DNA from: Hyphomonas beringensis
GTDB lineage: Bacteria > Pseudomonadota > Alphaproteobacteria > Caulobacterales > Hyphomonadaceae
Length of the DNA stretch: 64,000 nucleotides
NCBI RefSeq assembly: GCF_000682755.1
Contig: NZ_AWFF01000043.1
Coordinates: 62,001-126,000 of the forward strand
Direction: 5' to 3'
The notes under the pieces were generated by a model. The model was not told the DNA's origin, searched no databases, and saw only the letters and a program-made list of their open reading frames with translations. Shown here in pieces: positions 42,884 to 51,130 of this stretch; positions within the stretch are counted from its first letter, which is position 1, and every line of letters starts with the position of its first letter. The translations under genes and the position numbers were made by a program.

Positions 42884-43867
42884 TTATCCCCATAGCTCAG
42901 GAGTGGGCGGGCTGACCATGCCGTCTGAATAGACCAGGCCATTTGCAATGTCGTCCGCCAGCCAGATCGGGCCGTCCAGGTCCACTGCGTCTGCAAGGCC
43001 TGCCAGCAGCATTGCCGGGGCCATGGAAAGGGAACTGGCCACCATGCAGCCAATCATGACGCCCATGCCGCTTTCCCGCGCAGCCTTCACCATACGGATG
43101 GCCTCTGTCAGGCCGCCCGTCTTGTCCAGCTTCACATTGACCGCATCATAGCGGCGGGAGAGGTGCTGGATCTCTGCGCTGGTGTGCGCGCTTTCATCTG
43201 CGCAGACCGCGATCGGGCCAGGGCGGCGTAGCAAGCCGTCATCCTGCTCTGCCGGGAAGGGCTGTTCGATCAGAACAACACCCAGGCTGGCGGCGCGCTT
43301 GACGATCTGGGGAAATTGATCCGGCAGCAGACCTTCATTGGCATCCACGATAAGGCGCGCATCAGGCCGCGCTTTGTGGACGGCTTCGATGCGGGCAAGG
43401 TCTTCCGGGTCGCCAAGCTTCAGTTTCAGCAGCGCGCCGGGCGTGGACTTTGCCGCATCCCCCATCGCATCTGGCTTATCCATGCTGACCGTAACCGCCG
43501 TCTCGACCGGTTTAGGCTCTGGCAGGCCAGCCAGCTGCCAGACCGGCGTGCCGGTCAGCTTGGCTTCAAGATCCCATAGAGCGCAATCAAGCGCGCATCG
43601 GGCGGCGCCTGCGGGCATGGCGGCGTTCAGGTCCTCCCGCGTCATACCGGCTTCGAGGCGGTCTTTCATCTCTTCCAGCGCGGCCTGCACACCGGGCAGG
43701 GTTTCGCCATAACGCGGATAAGGGACGCACTCCCCCCGACCTGTCGCACCGCCTTCACGTATGCTCACACGCAGGGTCTCAGCAGAGGTTTTCGCCCCGC
43801 GCGAGATAGTAAACGCACGATTTAGATTTGAAGAAACATGTGTGATTTCAAGGGTTCTCTGGGCCAT
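42884..43867 (-). CDS. L-Ala-D/L-Glu epimerase (dipeptide epimerase)
   Basis: An enolase-superfamily enzyme of the muconate-lactonizing subgroup, 327 residues. Catalytic pattern: KxK in LLKLKLGD, metal acids in LIVDANEG, VVLIEQP and AVCADES, and the second base Lys in VNVKLDKTGG. This set, with the size and GAARCALDCALWDLEAK, fits dipeptide epimerases that recycle muropeptide L-Ala-D-Glu. Exact dipeptide specificity is not proven. The start was set at the second in-frame ATG (43867), giving MAQRTLEITH; the first (43894) adds nine atypical residues. It is convergent with emrB. Confidence 0.88.
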   Translation of the reverse strand: MAQRTLEITHVSSNLNRAFTISRGAKTSAETLRVSIREGGATGRGECVPYPRYGETLPGVQAALEEMKDRLEAGMTREDLNAAMPAGAARCALDCALWDLEAKLTGTPVWQLAGLPEPKPVETAVTVSMDKPDAMGDAAKSTPGALLKLKLGDPEDLARIEAVHKARPDARLIVDANEGLLPDQFPQIVKRAASLGVVLIEQPFPAEQDDGLLRRPGPIAVCADESAHTSAEIQHLSRRYDAVNVKLDKTGGLTEAIRMVKAARESGMGVMIGCMVASSLSMAPAMLLAGLADAVDLDGPIWLADDIANGLVYSDGMVSPPTPELWG

Positions 43868-43954
43868 GGAGGGTTCTGATCTGTGAAATTTCATCGACTT
43901 CGCTGCGCGGGCGTTAAGTATGTTTGGTTACAGTGATCGGGTGATTACCATTGA

Positions 43955-45079
43955 ATGACTGAGACTAGCACCCCCGAATTCGCGTTGGAAACCAGCGACG
44001 AAGAAACAATCCTCCATGTCTCGGGGGATTGGACCGTGCGCACTGTGCAGGCGGTCGATGCCGATCTGCGCGCGCTGTCGCACACTGGCAGGGTCGTGCT
44101 CGATGTCTCGGAACTGGGACAGCTGGATACAGCCGGCGCGTTTGTGCTCGACCGAACAGCGCGCCAATTGTCAGATGACGAACCTGAAATTCGCGGCCAG
44201 CATTCCGTTGCAGATAATCTGATCAGTCAGGTTCATGCCGTGACAGATGTTGAGGAGCCCAAGCGCAAGCGCAGTGGCGGCCTGATCGACATGCTGGAGC
44301 GGACCGGGCGCGGCGTTCACCATGTGCTGCAGGAAGGCGTGGCGACGCTGGCCTTCCTCGGCGAAACCATGGTGACGACGACACGCCTGCTGCTGACTCC
44401 ATGGAAGCTGCGCTGGACATCTATTGTCGCCGTGATGGAAGAGGCGGGCCTTGATGCGATGCCGATCGTCGCGTTCCTGTCATTCTTTGTCGGCCTGGTT
44501 GTGGCCTTTATCGGTGCAACAACGCTGCGTGATCTGGGGTCTCAGGTCTTCACGGTTGAACTGGTCGGCTATGCCATGTTCCGCGAATTGGGTGTTCTGC
44601 TGACAGGCATTGTTCTGGCGGGCAGGACAAATTCTTCCTTCACCGCGCAGATTGGCACCATGAAGATGCGGCAGGAACTCGACGCCATGCAGACATTGGG
44701 CCTCAAGCCCATGGAGGTGCTTGTCACGCCACGTATCATCGCAATGGTGGTTGTCACGCCTGTGCTGGCCTTTGTCGGAACGCTGTCCGGTGTGCTGGGT
44801 GGCATCATTGTCAGCTGGCTGACGCTGGACATCAACCCGACCCTGTTCCTGGACCGTTTGCAGAACACTGTGCCGATTGAGCAATTCTGGATTGGTATGT
44901 CGAAAGCGCCGGTCTTTGGGTTTGTAGTGGCACTGATCGCCTGCCGTCAGGGTTTGAATGTGGGCGGCAGTGTGCAGTCGCTGGGCAGCAAGACGACGAC
45001 ATCCGTGGTGCAGGCCATCTTCTCTATCATTGTCATTGATGCGCTGTTTGCCATCTTCTACATGGAGATGGGCCTGTGA
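43955..45079 (+). CDS. mlaE: STAS-MlaE fusion, lipid-transport ABC permease
   Basis: Inner-membrane permease of an Mla-type phospholipid transporter between the membranes. It has 374 residues: an N-terminal STAS domain (about 1-110; VVLDVSELGQLDTAGAFVLD is its core) fused to an MlaE permease with five or six helices and the conserved GIVLAGRTNSSFTAQIGTMKMRQ loop. In Enterobacteria the STAS protein MlaB is separate; the fused form is usual in alphaproteobacteria. It is the first gene of a four-gene operon and overlaps mlaF by four bases. Confidence 0.92.
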   Translation: MTETSTPEFALETSDEETILHVSGDWTVRTVQAVDADLRALSHTGRVVLDVSELGQLDTAGAFVLDRTARQLSDDEPEIRGQHSVADNLISQVHAVTDVEEPKRKRSGGLIDMLERTGRGVHHVLQEGVATLAFLGETMVTTTRLLLTPWKLRWTSIVAVMEEAGLDAMPIVAFLSFFVGLVVAFIGATTLRDLGSQVFTVELVGYAMFRELGVLLTGIVLAGRTNSSFTAQIGTMKMRQELDAMQTLGLKPMEVLVTPRIIAMVVVTPVLAFVGTLSGVLGGIIVSWLTLDINPTLFLDRLQNTVPIEQFWIGMSKAPVFGFVVALIACRQGLNVGGSVQSLGSKTTTSVVQAIFSIIVIDALFAIFYMEMGL

Positions 45080-45840
45080 GCGACGACATCATTATCCGCA
45101 TTCGTGACCTCAAGACGGCTTATGGCGATCATGTGGTTCATGAGCATCTGGACCTTGATATCCGCAAGGGTGAGATCATCGGGGTCATCGCTCCGTCCGG
45201 GGGCGGCAAGTCTGTCCTTCTGCGGGCGATTATTGGCCTGAAACAGCCAGCGGCGGGCAGTATCGAAGTCTTCGGCAAACAGCTGGAGACGCTGTCGGAA
45301 GATCAGCGATCCGAGGTCGAGCGACGCTGGGGCGTGATGTTCCAGGATGGTGCGCTATTCTCGAACCTGACCGTGCGTGAGAACGTCATGGTTCCGATGA
45401 GGGAGCATACCAATCTGTCAGAGCAGCTCAGCCGCGAACTGGCAGACATGAAAATCCTGATGGCGGGATTGCAGCCCGATGCCGGGCCGAAATATCCGTC
45501 AGACTTGTCCGGCGGCATGCGCAAGCGCGCAGCCCTTGCCCGCGCTCTGGCTCTGGACCCGGAACTTCTGTTCCTGGACGAGCCAACCGCAGGGCTGGAC
45601 CCGATTACGGCTGCAGCATTCGATCAATTGATCCGCAGCCTGCAAAAGGCGATGGGTCTGACCGTTTTTCTGGTGACGCATGATGTCGACACACTGAACG
45701 CAACCTGTGACCGGATTGCCGTACTGGGCGATAAACATGTGCTGGCGGTTGGAACTATAGATGAACTGAGAGCCTTCGATCATCCGTGGGTTCAGGAATA
45801 TTTCGGAGGTCCGCGTGGGCGGGCCGCGACGGGACACTAG
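45076..45840 (+). CDS. mlaF: MlaF-type ABC ATPase
   Basis: ATP-binding subunit of the lipid transporter, 254 residues with a GTG start overlapping mlaE (GTGA). Walker A is APSGGGKS (39-46), Q-loop FQDGALFSNLTV, ABC signature LSGGMRKRAALARAL near 145 and Walker B LLFLDEPTAGLDP, then the H-loop VTHD. It powers retrograde or anterograde phospholipid movement with MlaE and MlaD; direction is not visible from sequence. Confidence 0.94.
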   Translation: MSDDIIIRIRDLKTAYGDHVVHEHLDLDIRKGEIIGVIAPSGGGKSVLLRAIIGLKQPAAGSIEVFGKQLETLSEDQRSEVERRWGVMFQDGALFSNLTVRENVMVPMREHTNLSEQLSRELADMKILMAGLQPDAGPKYPSDLSGGMRKRAALARALALDPELLFLDEPTAGLDPITAAAFDQLIRSLQKAMGLTVFLVTHDVDTLNATCDRIAVLGDKHVLAVGTIDELRAFDHPWVQEYFGGPRGRAATGH

Positions 45841-45858
45841 AAAAGGAGCCCGGAGACA

Positions 45859-46818
45859 ATGGAAACGCGTGCGAACTATGCTCTGATCGGAGCCTTTGTG
45901 ATCGCTGCTGTACTTGCAGTGGCAGCCTTTGTGCTGTGGCTGGGGCAATCTCAATTCCGGCAGGATTTCGAGAATTACGACATTGTGTTTGAAGGCCCGG
46001 TCAATCTGGAAGAGGGGGCCTCGGTCCGCTATATCGGCATCAAAGTGGGCGAAGTTTCCTGGGTGCGGATCGACCGGGAAGACGCCTCAAAGGTGCGTGC
46101 CCGCATTCGTGTGGATGCCGAGACACCGGTGAAAACGGACTCCACGGCGTCTATCCAGCTTGCCGGCATTACAGGCGTTACCTTTATTCAGATCTCTGCA
46201 GGTTCTGCCAATGCGTCAGCGCTGAGGGCGCGGCCGGGGCAGCCCGTACCGGTCATCAAGGCTGAGCGCACGCAGCTGGACGAAATCGTGGCGAGCGGGG
46301 CTGAAGTGCTGGGCAAGGCATCCCTGGCGATTGAGAGGGTCAATAAAGTTCTGTCAGACGAGAACATCACCGCAGTGGAAAACTCGATCCAGAATGTGGA
46401 GACGATCACACAGAAACTGGCCAGCAATGATGGTGTGATTGAGCAGGCCTCTACGACACTGAAGGATATTTCCGAAGCTGCAGACCGGTTTGATGCGGCC
46501 GCAAGCTCCGTCCAGAAACTGGGCGATGATACCAATCGGCAAGTTGCCGAGATCGGCTCGCAGCTGGAAGACCTGATTGATGAAGTCAGCGACGTGGCGT
46601 CTAATGCCAACAAGACAGTCGAGGAGAGCGGGCGCGCGGTTACGGCAGCAGCAAATGCTATCGAGGGTCCGGCGGTGCAGGCGCTGGATGATGCCCGGAT
46701 TGCTACGCGAGATTTGCGTGTCCTGATCAGCCGTCTGGACAAGGTTGCGCGTGAAATTGAACAGAACCCGCAGGGCTTCGTGGTCGGCGACCCGGCCCCA
46801 TATGAGGAGAAACGCTAA
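45859..46818 (+). CDS. mlaD: MCE-domain substrate-binding protein MlaD
   Basis: A 319-residue periplasmic MCE protein anchored by one N-terminal helix (about 8-30). The MCE domain begins DIVFEGPVNLEEGASVRYIGIKVGEV and has the SIQLAGITGVTFIQI strand. A long helical region with heptads follows (about 130-300), more extended than in E. coli MlaD. That could build a coiled-coil channel, by analogy with larger MCE proteins. AAGGAG precedes the ATG. The stop shares a base with the next start (TAATG). Confidence 0.92.
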   Translation: METRANYALIGAFVIAAVLAVAAFVLWLGQSQFRQDFENYDIVFEGPVNLEEGASVRYIGIKVGEVSWVRIDREDASKVRARIRVDAETPVKTDSTASIQLAGITGVTFIQISAGSANASALRARPGQPVPVIKAERTQLDEIVASGAEVLGKASLAIERVNKVLSDENITAVENSIQNVETITQKLASNDGVIEQASTTLKDISEAADRFDAAASSVQKLGDDTNRQVAEIGSQLEDLIDEVSDVASNANKTVEESGRAVTAAANAIEGPAVQALDDARIATRDLRVLISRLDKVAREIEQNPQGFVVGDPAPYEEKR

Positions 46819-47417
46819 TGCTGCGCATACTTACTGCCGGGCTTTGTGCCTTCAGCCTGACGGCTTGCATCTCTGTTTTGCCCGAGCCGAAAGTGCCTCA
46901 TGGCCTTTATCGCTTCGGCCCGATGGAGGCGGAATATGATCTTCAGGCATCGGTGATTGTGCGGCAACCGGATGCGTCTCGCCTGGTGGCTGGACGCGCC
47001 ATAGCGGCGGTTGATGAGAGCGGCGCTGTGCGGCTGGTGCCCGGCGTCGAATGGACCGATTCCTCAATGCATCTGATGCAAATGGCCATGCTGGATCTGC
47101 TGGAAGGTCCTGGTGGCAAGACAGCCGTTTCACCGGATGCCGGCGGACTGGCCGACTACGAACTTTTCTGGACCGTGACCGATTTTAGCCTTGCCGGAAC
47201 GACAGGTCATTGCCGCATCCGCGCCAGCCTGCTGGATGGCCGTAGCCGCGACGTTCTGGAGCAGACGGTCGTTTCTGCCTCTGCTGATGCGATAGGAAAG
47301 GGCAACCCCGCCCGTGCCAAGGCGCTGGCCGAGGCGGGCCGGAAATGTGTGAGAGATGTTGCTGCTTTCGTTACGGAAAAAGCCGTTCCGCGCAAGGAGA
47401 ACACGTCGGAGTTCTAA
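46818..47417 (+). CDS. ABC-type transport auxiliary lipoprotein of the Mla operon
   Basis: A 199-residue lipoprotein with the signal FSLTAC (Cys at 16) and an ABC_trans_aux-like fold (PF03886 type). Segments supporting this are YDLQASVIVRQPDASRLVAG and the alternating strands around GVEWTDSSMHLMQMAML. In such operons it takes the role of an outer-membrane-linked partner to MlaD. It closes the operon, followed by a bidirectional terminator at 47446-47480. Confidence 0.85.
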   Translation: MLRILTAGLCAFSLTACISVLPEPKVPHGLYRFGPMEAEYDLQASVIVRQPDASRLVAGRAIAAVDESGAVRLVPGVEWTDSSMHLMQMAMLDLLEGPGGKTAVSPDAGGLADYELFWTVTDFSLAGTTGHCRIRASLLDGRSRDVLEQTVVSASADAIGKGNPARAKALAEAGRKCVRDVAAFVTEKAVPRKENTSEF

Positions 47418-47445
47418 GTCCCGGCGCTTGAAAGAGGCCCATGTG

Positions 47446-47480
47446 AAAAGCCCCGACTGTTTTGCGCAGCCGGGGCTTTT
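47446..47480. terminator. Bidirectional terminator between mla operon and acyl-CoA dehydrogenases
   Basis: AAAAGCCCCG/CGGGGCTTTT inverted repeat with a 15-nt loop. The T-run on each strand serves both convergent transcripts. Confidence 0.88.
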
Positions 47481-47504
47481 CTGTCTCAGGGGAGTGAGAC
47501 GTGA

Positions 47505-48710
47505 TCAGCCGCTCTTCATCTGGTCGAACGGGACATTCTTGTCGACGCGGACATCCTGGGGCAGACCCAGAACGCGCTCGGCGATGATGTTTTTCAGGAT
47601 TTCATCCGTGCCGCCCGCAATGCGCAGGCCGGGGGCCCACATGAAGCTTTGCTGGAAGATGGCATCTGCCGGCATCCGGTCTGAATCGGTCATGATGCCG
47701 TAATGGTCCTGCATCTCGATGGCCGAGTTACAGATATCCTGCAAATGGTTGGCCGTGATGATCTTGCCGATGGAGTTTTCCGGACCGGGTGTCTGGCCAC
47801 GGGAAAGTGCCGTCTGGGTACGGAACTTGGTCAGCTTGTAGCCCTGGGCAGCGACATACCAGTCAGCCAGTTTCTCACGGAAGGCCTGATCGGACATGGT
47901 GCCCGCCTGTTGGGCGTAAGCCATGATCTCTCCCCAGTCGGGGCCAGGCGAGCCGCCAACGGCGAGGCGTTCGTTCATCAGCGTGACGATGGCCACTTTC
48001 CAGCCTGCGCCGACGTCACCGAGGCGGTCTGAATCCGGAATGCGGACATCTGTGAAATAGACCTCGTTGAACTCCCGGCCGCCAGATGCCTGGTGGATCG
48101 GGCGCACTTCAACGCCGGCCTGTTTCATGTCCACGATGAACATGGTGAGGCCCTTGTGTTTTGCTACGCTCGGATCGGTCCGGGTCAGGAGGATACCGTA
48201 ATCGGAATAGTGCGCCCCGGAGGTCCACACTTTCTGGCCATTGATGACCCATTCATCGCCATCCTTGACGGCACGGGTCTTGAGGCCGGCCACATCGGAC
48301 CCGGCAGACGGTTCTGAGAAGAGCTGGCACCAGATCTCCTCGCCTTTCAGAGCCTTGCCGACATAGCGCTTTTTATGCTCGTCGGAGCCGAAAGCGATGA
48401 CGGTGGGAATGCACATGCCGAGGCCGATGGTGAACGGGCCGGTCGGTGCATCGAACTTGCCTTCTTCCTGGTTCCAGATGACCTGCTGCATCGGGGTGCC
48501 GCCCCGGCCGCCGATTTCCTTCGGCCAGGTGATCTGGGCATAGCCGTTTTCGGCCTTGGTTTTTTGCCACTCTTTCGCGCGGCGCATGAATTCGTTGCCA
48601 TCCACGCGCTGGCGCAAAGGCTTGTCGCCTTTCGCGTCGAGGTGTTCTTTCAGGAAAGTGCGCGCTTCTTCGCGGAACTTTGCTTCTTCAGGGGTGTCAT
48701 TGAAATCCAT
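47505..48710 (-). CDS. Acyl-CoA dehydrogenase
   Basis: An FAD enzyme that introduces the alpha-beta double bond in acyl-CoA, 401 residues. Family motifs: the WCQLFSEPSAGSDVAGL segment of the middle domain (FAD/substrate contact), TSGAHYSDYGILLTRTD, DVGAGWKVAIVTL, and the C-terminal helical domain ending MWAPGLRIAGGTDEILKNIIAERVLG, typical of a subset of long or branched acyl-CoA dehydrogenases. GGAGG precedes the ATG. It is the second gene of a two-gene operon with the paralogue at 48726-49841, 15 bp apart. Substrate not predicted. Confidence 0.93.
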   Translation of the reverse strand: MDFNDTPEEAKFREEARTFLKEHLDAKGDKPLRQRVDGNEFMRRAKEWQKTKAENGYAQITWPKEIGGRGGTPMQQVIWNQEEGKFDAPTGPFTIGLGMCIPTVIAFGSDEHKKRYVGKALKGEEIWCQLFSEPSAGSDVAGLKTRAVKDGDEWVINGQKVWTSGAHYSDYGILLTRTDPSVAKHKGLTMFIVDMKQAGVEVRPIHQASGGREFNEVYFTDVRIPDSDRLGDVGAGWKVAIVTLMNERLAVGGSPGPDWGEIMAYAQQAGTMSDQAFREKLADWYVAAQGYKLTKFRTQTALSRGQTPGPENSIGKIITANHLQDICNSAIEMQDHYGIMTDSDRMPADAIFQQSFMWAPGLRIAGGTDEILKNIIAERVLGLPQDVRVDKNVPFDQMKSG

Positions 48711-48725
48711 AGCGTCATTTCCTCC

Positions 48726-49841
48726 CTATGCGGCATTCTTTTGTTCAAGAGCGCGGACGAGTTTTTCTTTCCACACTTTGGGGGCACCGGCCTGAACGGC
48801 CAGCAGCTTTGCGCGGCGGTAGAAGAGGTGACAGTCTACCTCCCAGGTGAAGCCCATGCCGCCATGGGTCTGGATGTTTTCCTTTGATGCGAACCAGAAG
48901 GCGTCGCAGGCCGCGATACGGGCCGCAGCGGCCGCTTCCGGCAGTTCCGCTGAGTTCGTGGAAACTGCCCAGGCACCATAGAAACAGTTGGAGCGGGCCA
49001 CTTCATTCTTCACATACATTTCGGCCAGCTTGTGCTTGATGGCCTGGTTGCCGCCGATCGGACGACCGAAGGCGTAACGCTCCAGCGCATAATCCTTCGC
49101 CATTTCCAGCGCGCGGGAGGCCCCGCCAAGCTGTTCAAAGGCGAACAGGACAGCTGCGCGGTCCAGCAATTCTGTGTTGAGAGCGTCACCATCACCTGCC
49201 TTGCCGAGGCGCGTGGCCGGGGCCTTGTCAAACGTGATTTCGGCATGGCTGCGGGTCGGGTCCAGCGTCTGGACGGTTTTGCGGGTCACGCCATCGCCTG
49301 TCAGGTCCACCAGAACAAGGCTCGCGCCGGAGCCTTCCTTGGCGAGCACAACTGCGTGTGTCGCGACATCACCATCCGTAACCGGAATTTTTGTGCCGGA
49401 GAGCGTGGAGCCGTCAAAGCTGGTTTTCACATTTGAAGCGTCGGCATTACCCGGGCCTTCGCTGGCCGCGTAGCAACCGATCACATCGCCGCTGACAATC
49501 TTCGGCAGGATGTCTGCCTGTTGCTGGTCAGAGCCGGCCAGTTTCAGCGCTTCAGTAAAGAAGTAGACCGTCGAAGCCCACGGCACCGGCGCCAGGACGC
49601 GGCCCATTTCCTCTGCAAGCACGCAGACTTCCAGCATGCCAAGGCCAAGCCCGCCATGTTCTTCCGGAATGGCTGTGCCCAGCCAGCCCATTTCTACAAT
49701 CTTTTTCCATACGTCCTGATTGTGGCTGACATCGTCATCATTCAGCACCAGCCTGACGGCGGTCATCGGACATTGGGCTTCAAGAAATTTCCGCGCCTCA
49801 TTGGCAAGGAATTTCTGGTCTTCGGAAAAGTCGAAGTTCAT
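48726..49841 (-). CDS. Acyl-CoA dehydrogenase (second paralogue)
   Basis: A 371-residue acyl-CoA dehydrogenase starting MNFDFSEDQKFL. FAD- and substrate-contact areas: WASTVYFFTEAL, GCYAASEGPGNADAS, ERYAFGRPIGGNQAIKHK and the C-terminal THGGMGFTWEVDCHLFYRR, a marker of the subgroup that often forms heteromeric pairs with a partner. Paired acyl-CoA dehydrogenases as here occur in steroid side-chain and other CoA-ester degradation. That is a possibility only. The start was placed at 49841. An upstream ATG at 49937 gives 32 Arg-rich extra residues with no sign of being real. Confidence 0.92.
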   Translation of the reverse strand: MNFDFSEDQKFLANEARKFLEAQCPMTAVRLVLNDDDVSHNQDVWKKIVEMGWLGTAIPEEHGGLGLGMLEVCVLAEEMGRVLAPVPWASTVYFFTEALKLAGSDQQQADILPKIVSGDVIGCYAASEGPGNADASNVKTSFDGSTLSGTKIPVTDGDVATHAVVLAKEGSGASLVLVDLTGDGVTRKTVQTLDPTRSHAEITFDKAPATRLGKAGDGDALNTELLDRAAVLFAFEQLGGASRALEMAKDYALERYAFGRPIGGNQAIKHKLAEMYVKNEVARSNCFYGAWAVSTNSAELPEAAAAARIAACDAFWFASKENIQTHGGMGFTWEVDCHLFYRRAKLLAVQAGAPKVWKEKLVRALEQKNAA

Positions 49842-50004
49842 CTTGTCTTGCGCTCCCCTTGGTGGCCGTGAAGAGGCCACTCGTCTTGTTGCTATAGATC
49901 GAAAATAGCGCGGTTTACGTGCGCGGAAAGCCGTCACCCAACGGAAAGGACGGAGTGATTAGCCGACAACCTTACGGAAACTCTGTCAAATTTGACCGTT
50001 TCAC

Positions 50005-50018
50005 TTCACGCGAGTGAA
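50005..50018. promoter_or_regulatory. Inverted repeat upstream of the acyl-CoA dehydrogenase operon
   Basis: TTCAC-GCGA-GTGAA, nested in a wider TTTCAC/GTGAAA pairing, in the 221-bp divergent space between the dehydrogenase operon and the orphan gene at 50063. It could be an operator. No regulator nearby. Confidence 0.3.
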
Positions 50019-50062
50019 AGCCGGGGCAGGCATTTTGGGGAGTTGATACCCGGGAGGTGTTG

Positions 50063-50656
50063 ATGGCCAAGGCGCAATTTCACAAATCCCAGCGCGTTTT
50101 CGTCAAACCCGTCGGAACATGGGCGCTGATTGAGCAAGTTATTCCGCATTGGGTTAAGGATGTGGATGAGCCGCTGCGCATTTCTTATGAATGCGGGCTG
50201 GGCAGGCAATTCCAGGCGCATGAACTGGCGGCTGAGCAAAACCTGACAGATAAACCTGCCCGCTTGTCCCAGGATGAAGACGATCTTCTGCTGGAGCAGT
50301 GGCAGATCGTCCGCCGCAAGGCGAAATGGCGCGTGCGGCTTGGCGAGGTGTCCCTTTCGGAAGCGGGCTCCTATCCGGTGGTGGTGACGGATGAGGATGA
50401 TATTGGCGGCTGGCGTGTGTCCGGAAGCGAATATGACCGCGATCCGACGCGCATTGAGCACCAGGCGCGGATGATTACCTGCACACCAGACTTACTGCGC
50501 GTTGTACGAAAGCTGTCGGAATATGCCTCGGAAAATCCTGATGAATGCCCGGCCGAGCTGAAGCCGGTGGTTCAGCGCTGCGCCGCCATTCTGCGCTTTG
50601 TCTATCAAGTGACAGATGAGGACACCGCGACTCCGTCTGTGGTCGCGGCAGAATAG
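50063..50656 (+). CDS. Orphan cytosolic protein, 197 aa
   Basis: No family recognised. A 197-residue soluble protein, acidic to neutral, with no signal or membrane segment. It opens MAKAQFHKSQRVFVKPVGTW and has a run of aromatic and charged residues (EQWQIVRRKAKWRVRLG) followed by SEYDRDPTRIEHQARMI. It looks well conserved in character rather than recently acquired: composition matches the chromosome. GGGAGG (50052-50057) supports the ATG at 50063; a GTG at 50057 overlaps that site. Divergent from the acyl-CoA dehydrogenases and convergent with the VanZ-type gene. Confidence 0.75.
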   Translation: MAKAQFHKSQRVFVKPVGTWALIEQVIPHWVKDVDEPLRISYECGLGRQFQAHELAAEQNLTDKPARLSQDEDDLLLEQWQIVRRKAKWRVRLGEVSLSEAGSYPVVVTDEDDIGGWRVSGSEYDRDPTRIEHQARMITCTPDLLRVVRKLSEYASENPDECPAELKPVVQRCAAILRFVYQVTDEDTATPSVVAAE

Positions 50657-50668
50657 GCCTTTGATGTC

Positions 50669-51028
50669 CTAGATTCTGCGCAGCAGCTTTGTGGCCAGAA
50701 TGCCGCAGGCTGCTCCCGCCGTGTTGGCCAAGGCATCAGCCACAGAGCCTTCGCGGCCGGCATCTCCCATGTCCTGGGCAACTTCCATGACCAAGCCATA
50801 AAAGATGGCAAGGATCAGGGCATATAGCCCTCGCTTGGGCCCGAAGGCTGTAGCAAGCGTACCCGCCAGCACGAAATATGCTGCGAAATGCTTCACCTTG
50901 TCCGAAACTTGCGGGGCAGGGACATCTGACGCCGCAGACAGGGAAAGATACGCGATCACGATGACGAGAATGATTGTGGCAATTACGGCCAGCGCTCTGA
51001 TCAATTTGTGAGATAGCAGGGCGCTCAT
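50669..51028 (-). CDS. VanZ-like membrane protein
   Basis: A 119-residue protein with three or four predicted helices, of the VanZ-like group. The conserved parts read SDKVKHFAAYFVLAGTLA and LILAIFYGLVMEVAQDMG, with the acidic residue in helix three. Function in Gram-negatives is unknown; the VanZ name comes from teicoplanin resistance and does not imply it here. Divergent from pepN, convergent with the orphan gene. Confidence 0.88.
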   Translation of the reverse strand: MSALLSHKLIRALAVIATIILVIVIAYLSLSAASDVPAPQVSDKVKHFAAYFVLAGTLATAFGPKRGLYALILAIFYGLVMEVAQDMGDAGREGSVADALANTAGAACGILATKLLRRI

Positions 51029-51130
51029 GGGGATTCTTTCGTCTTCACTGCATGCACATAGCCGGTAGGCCTCGACGTGGCCAGTTGGAGACCCTAACTC
51101 AGAAGGGAAATCATTCCATCTGGAGATATC

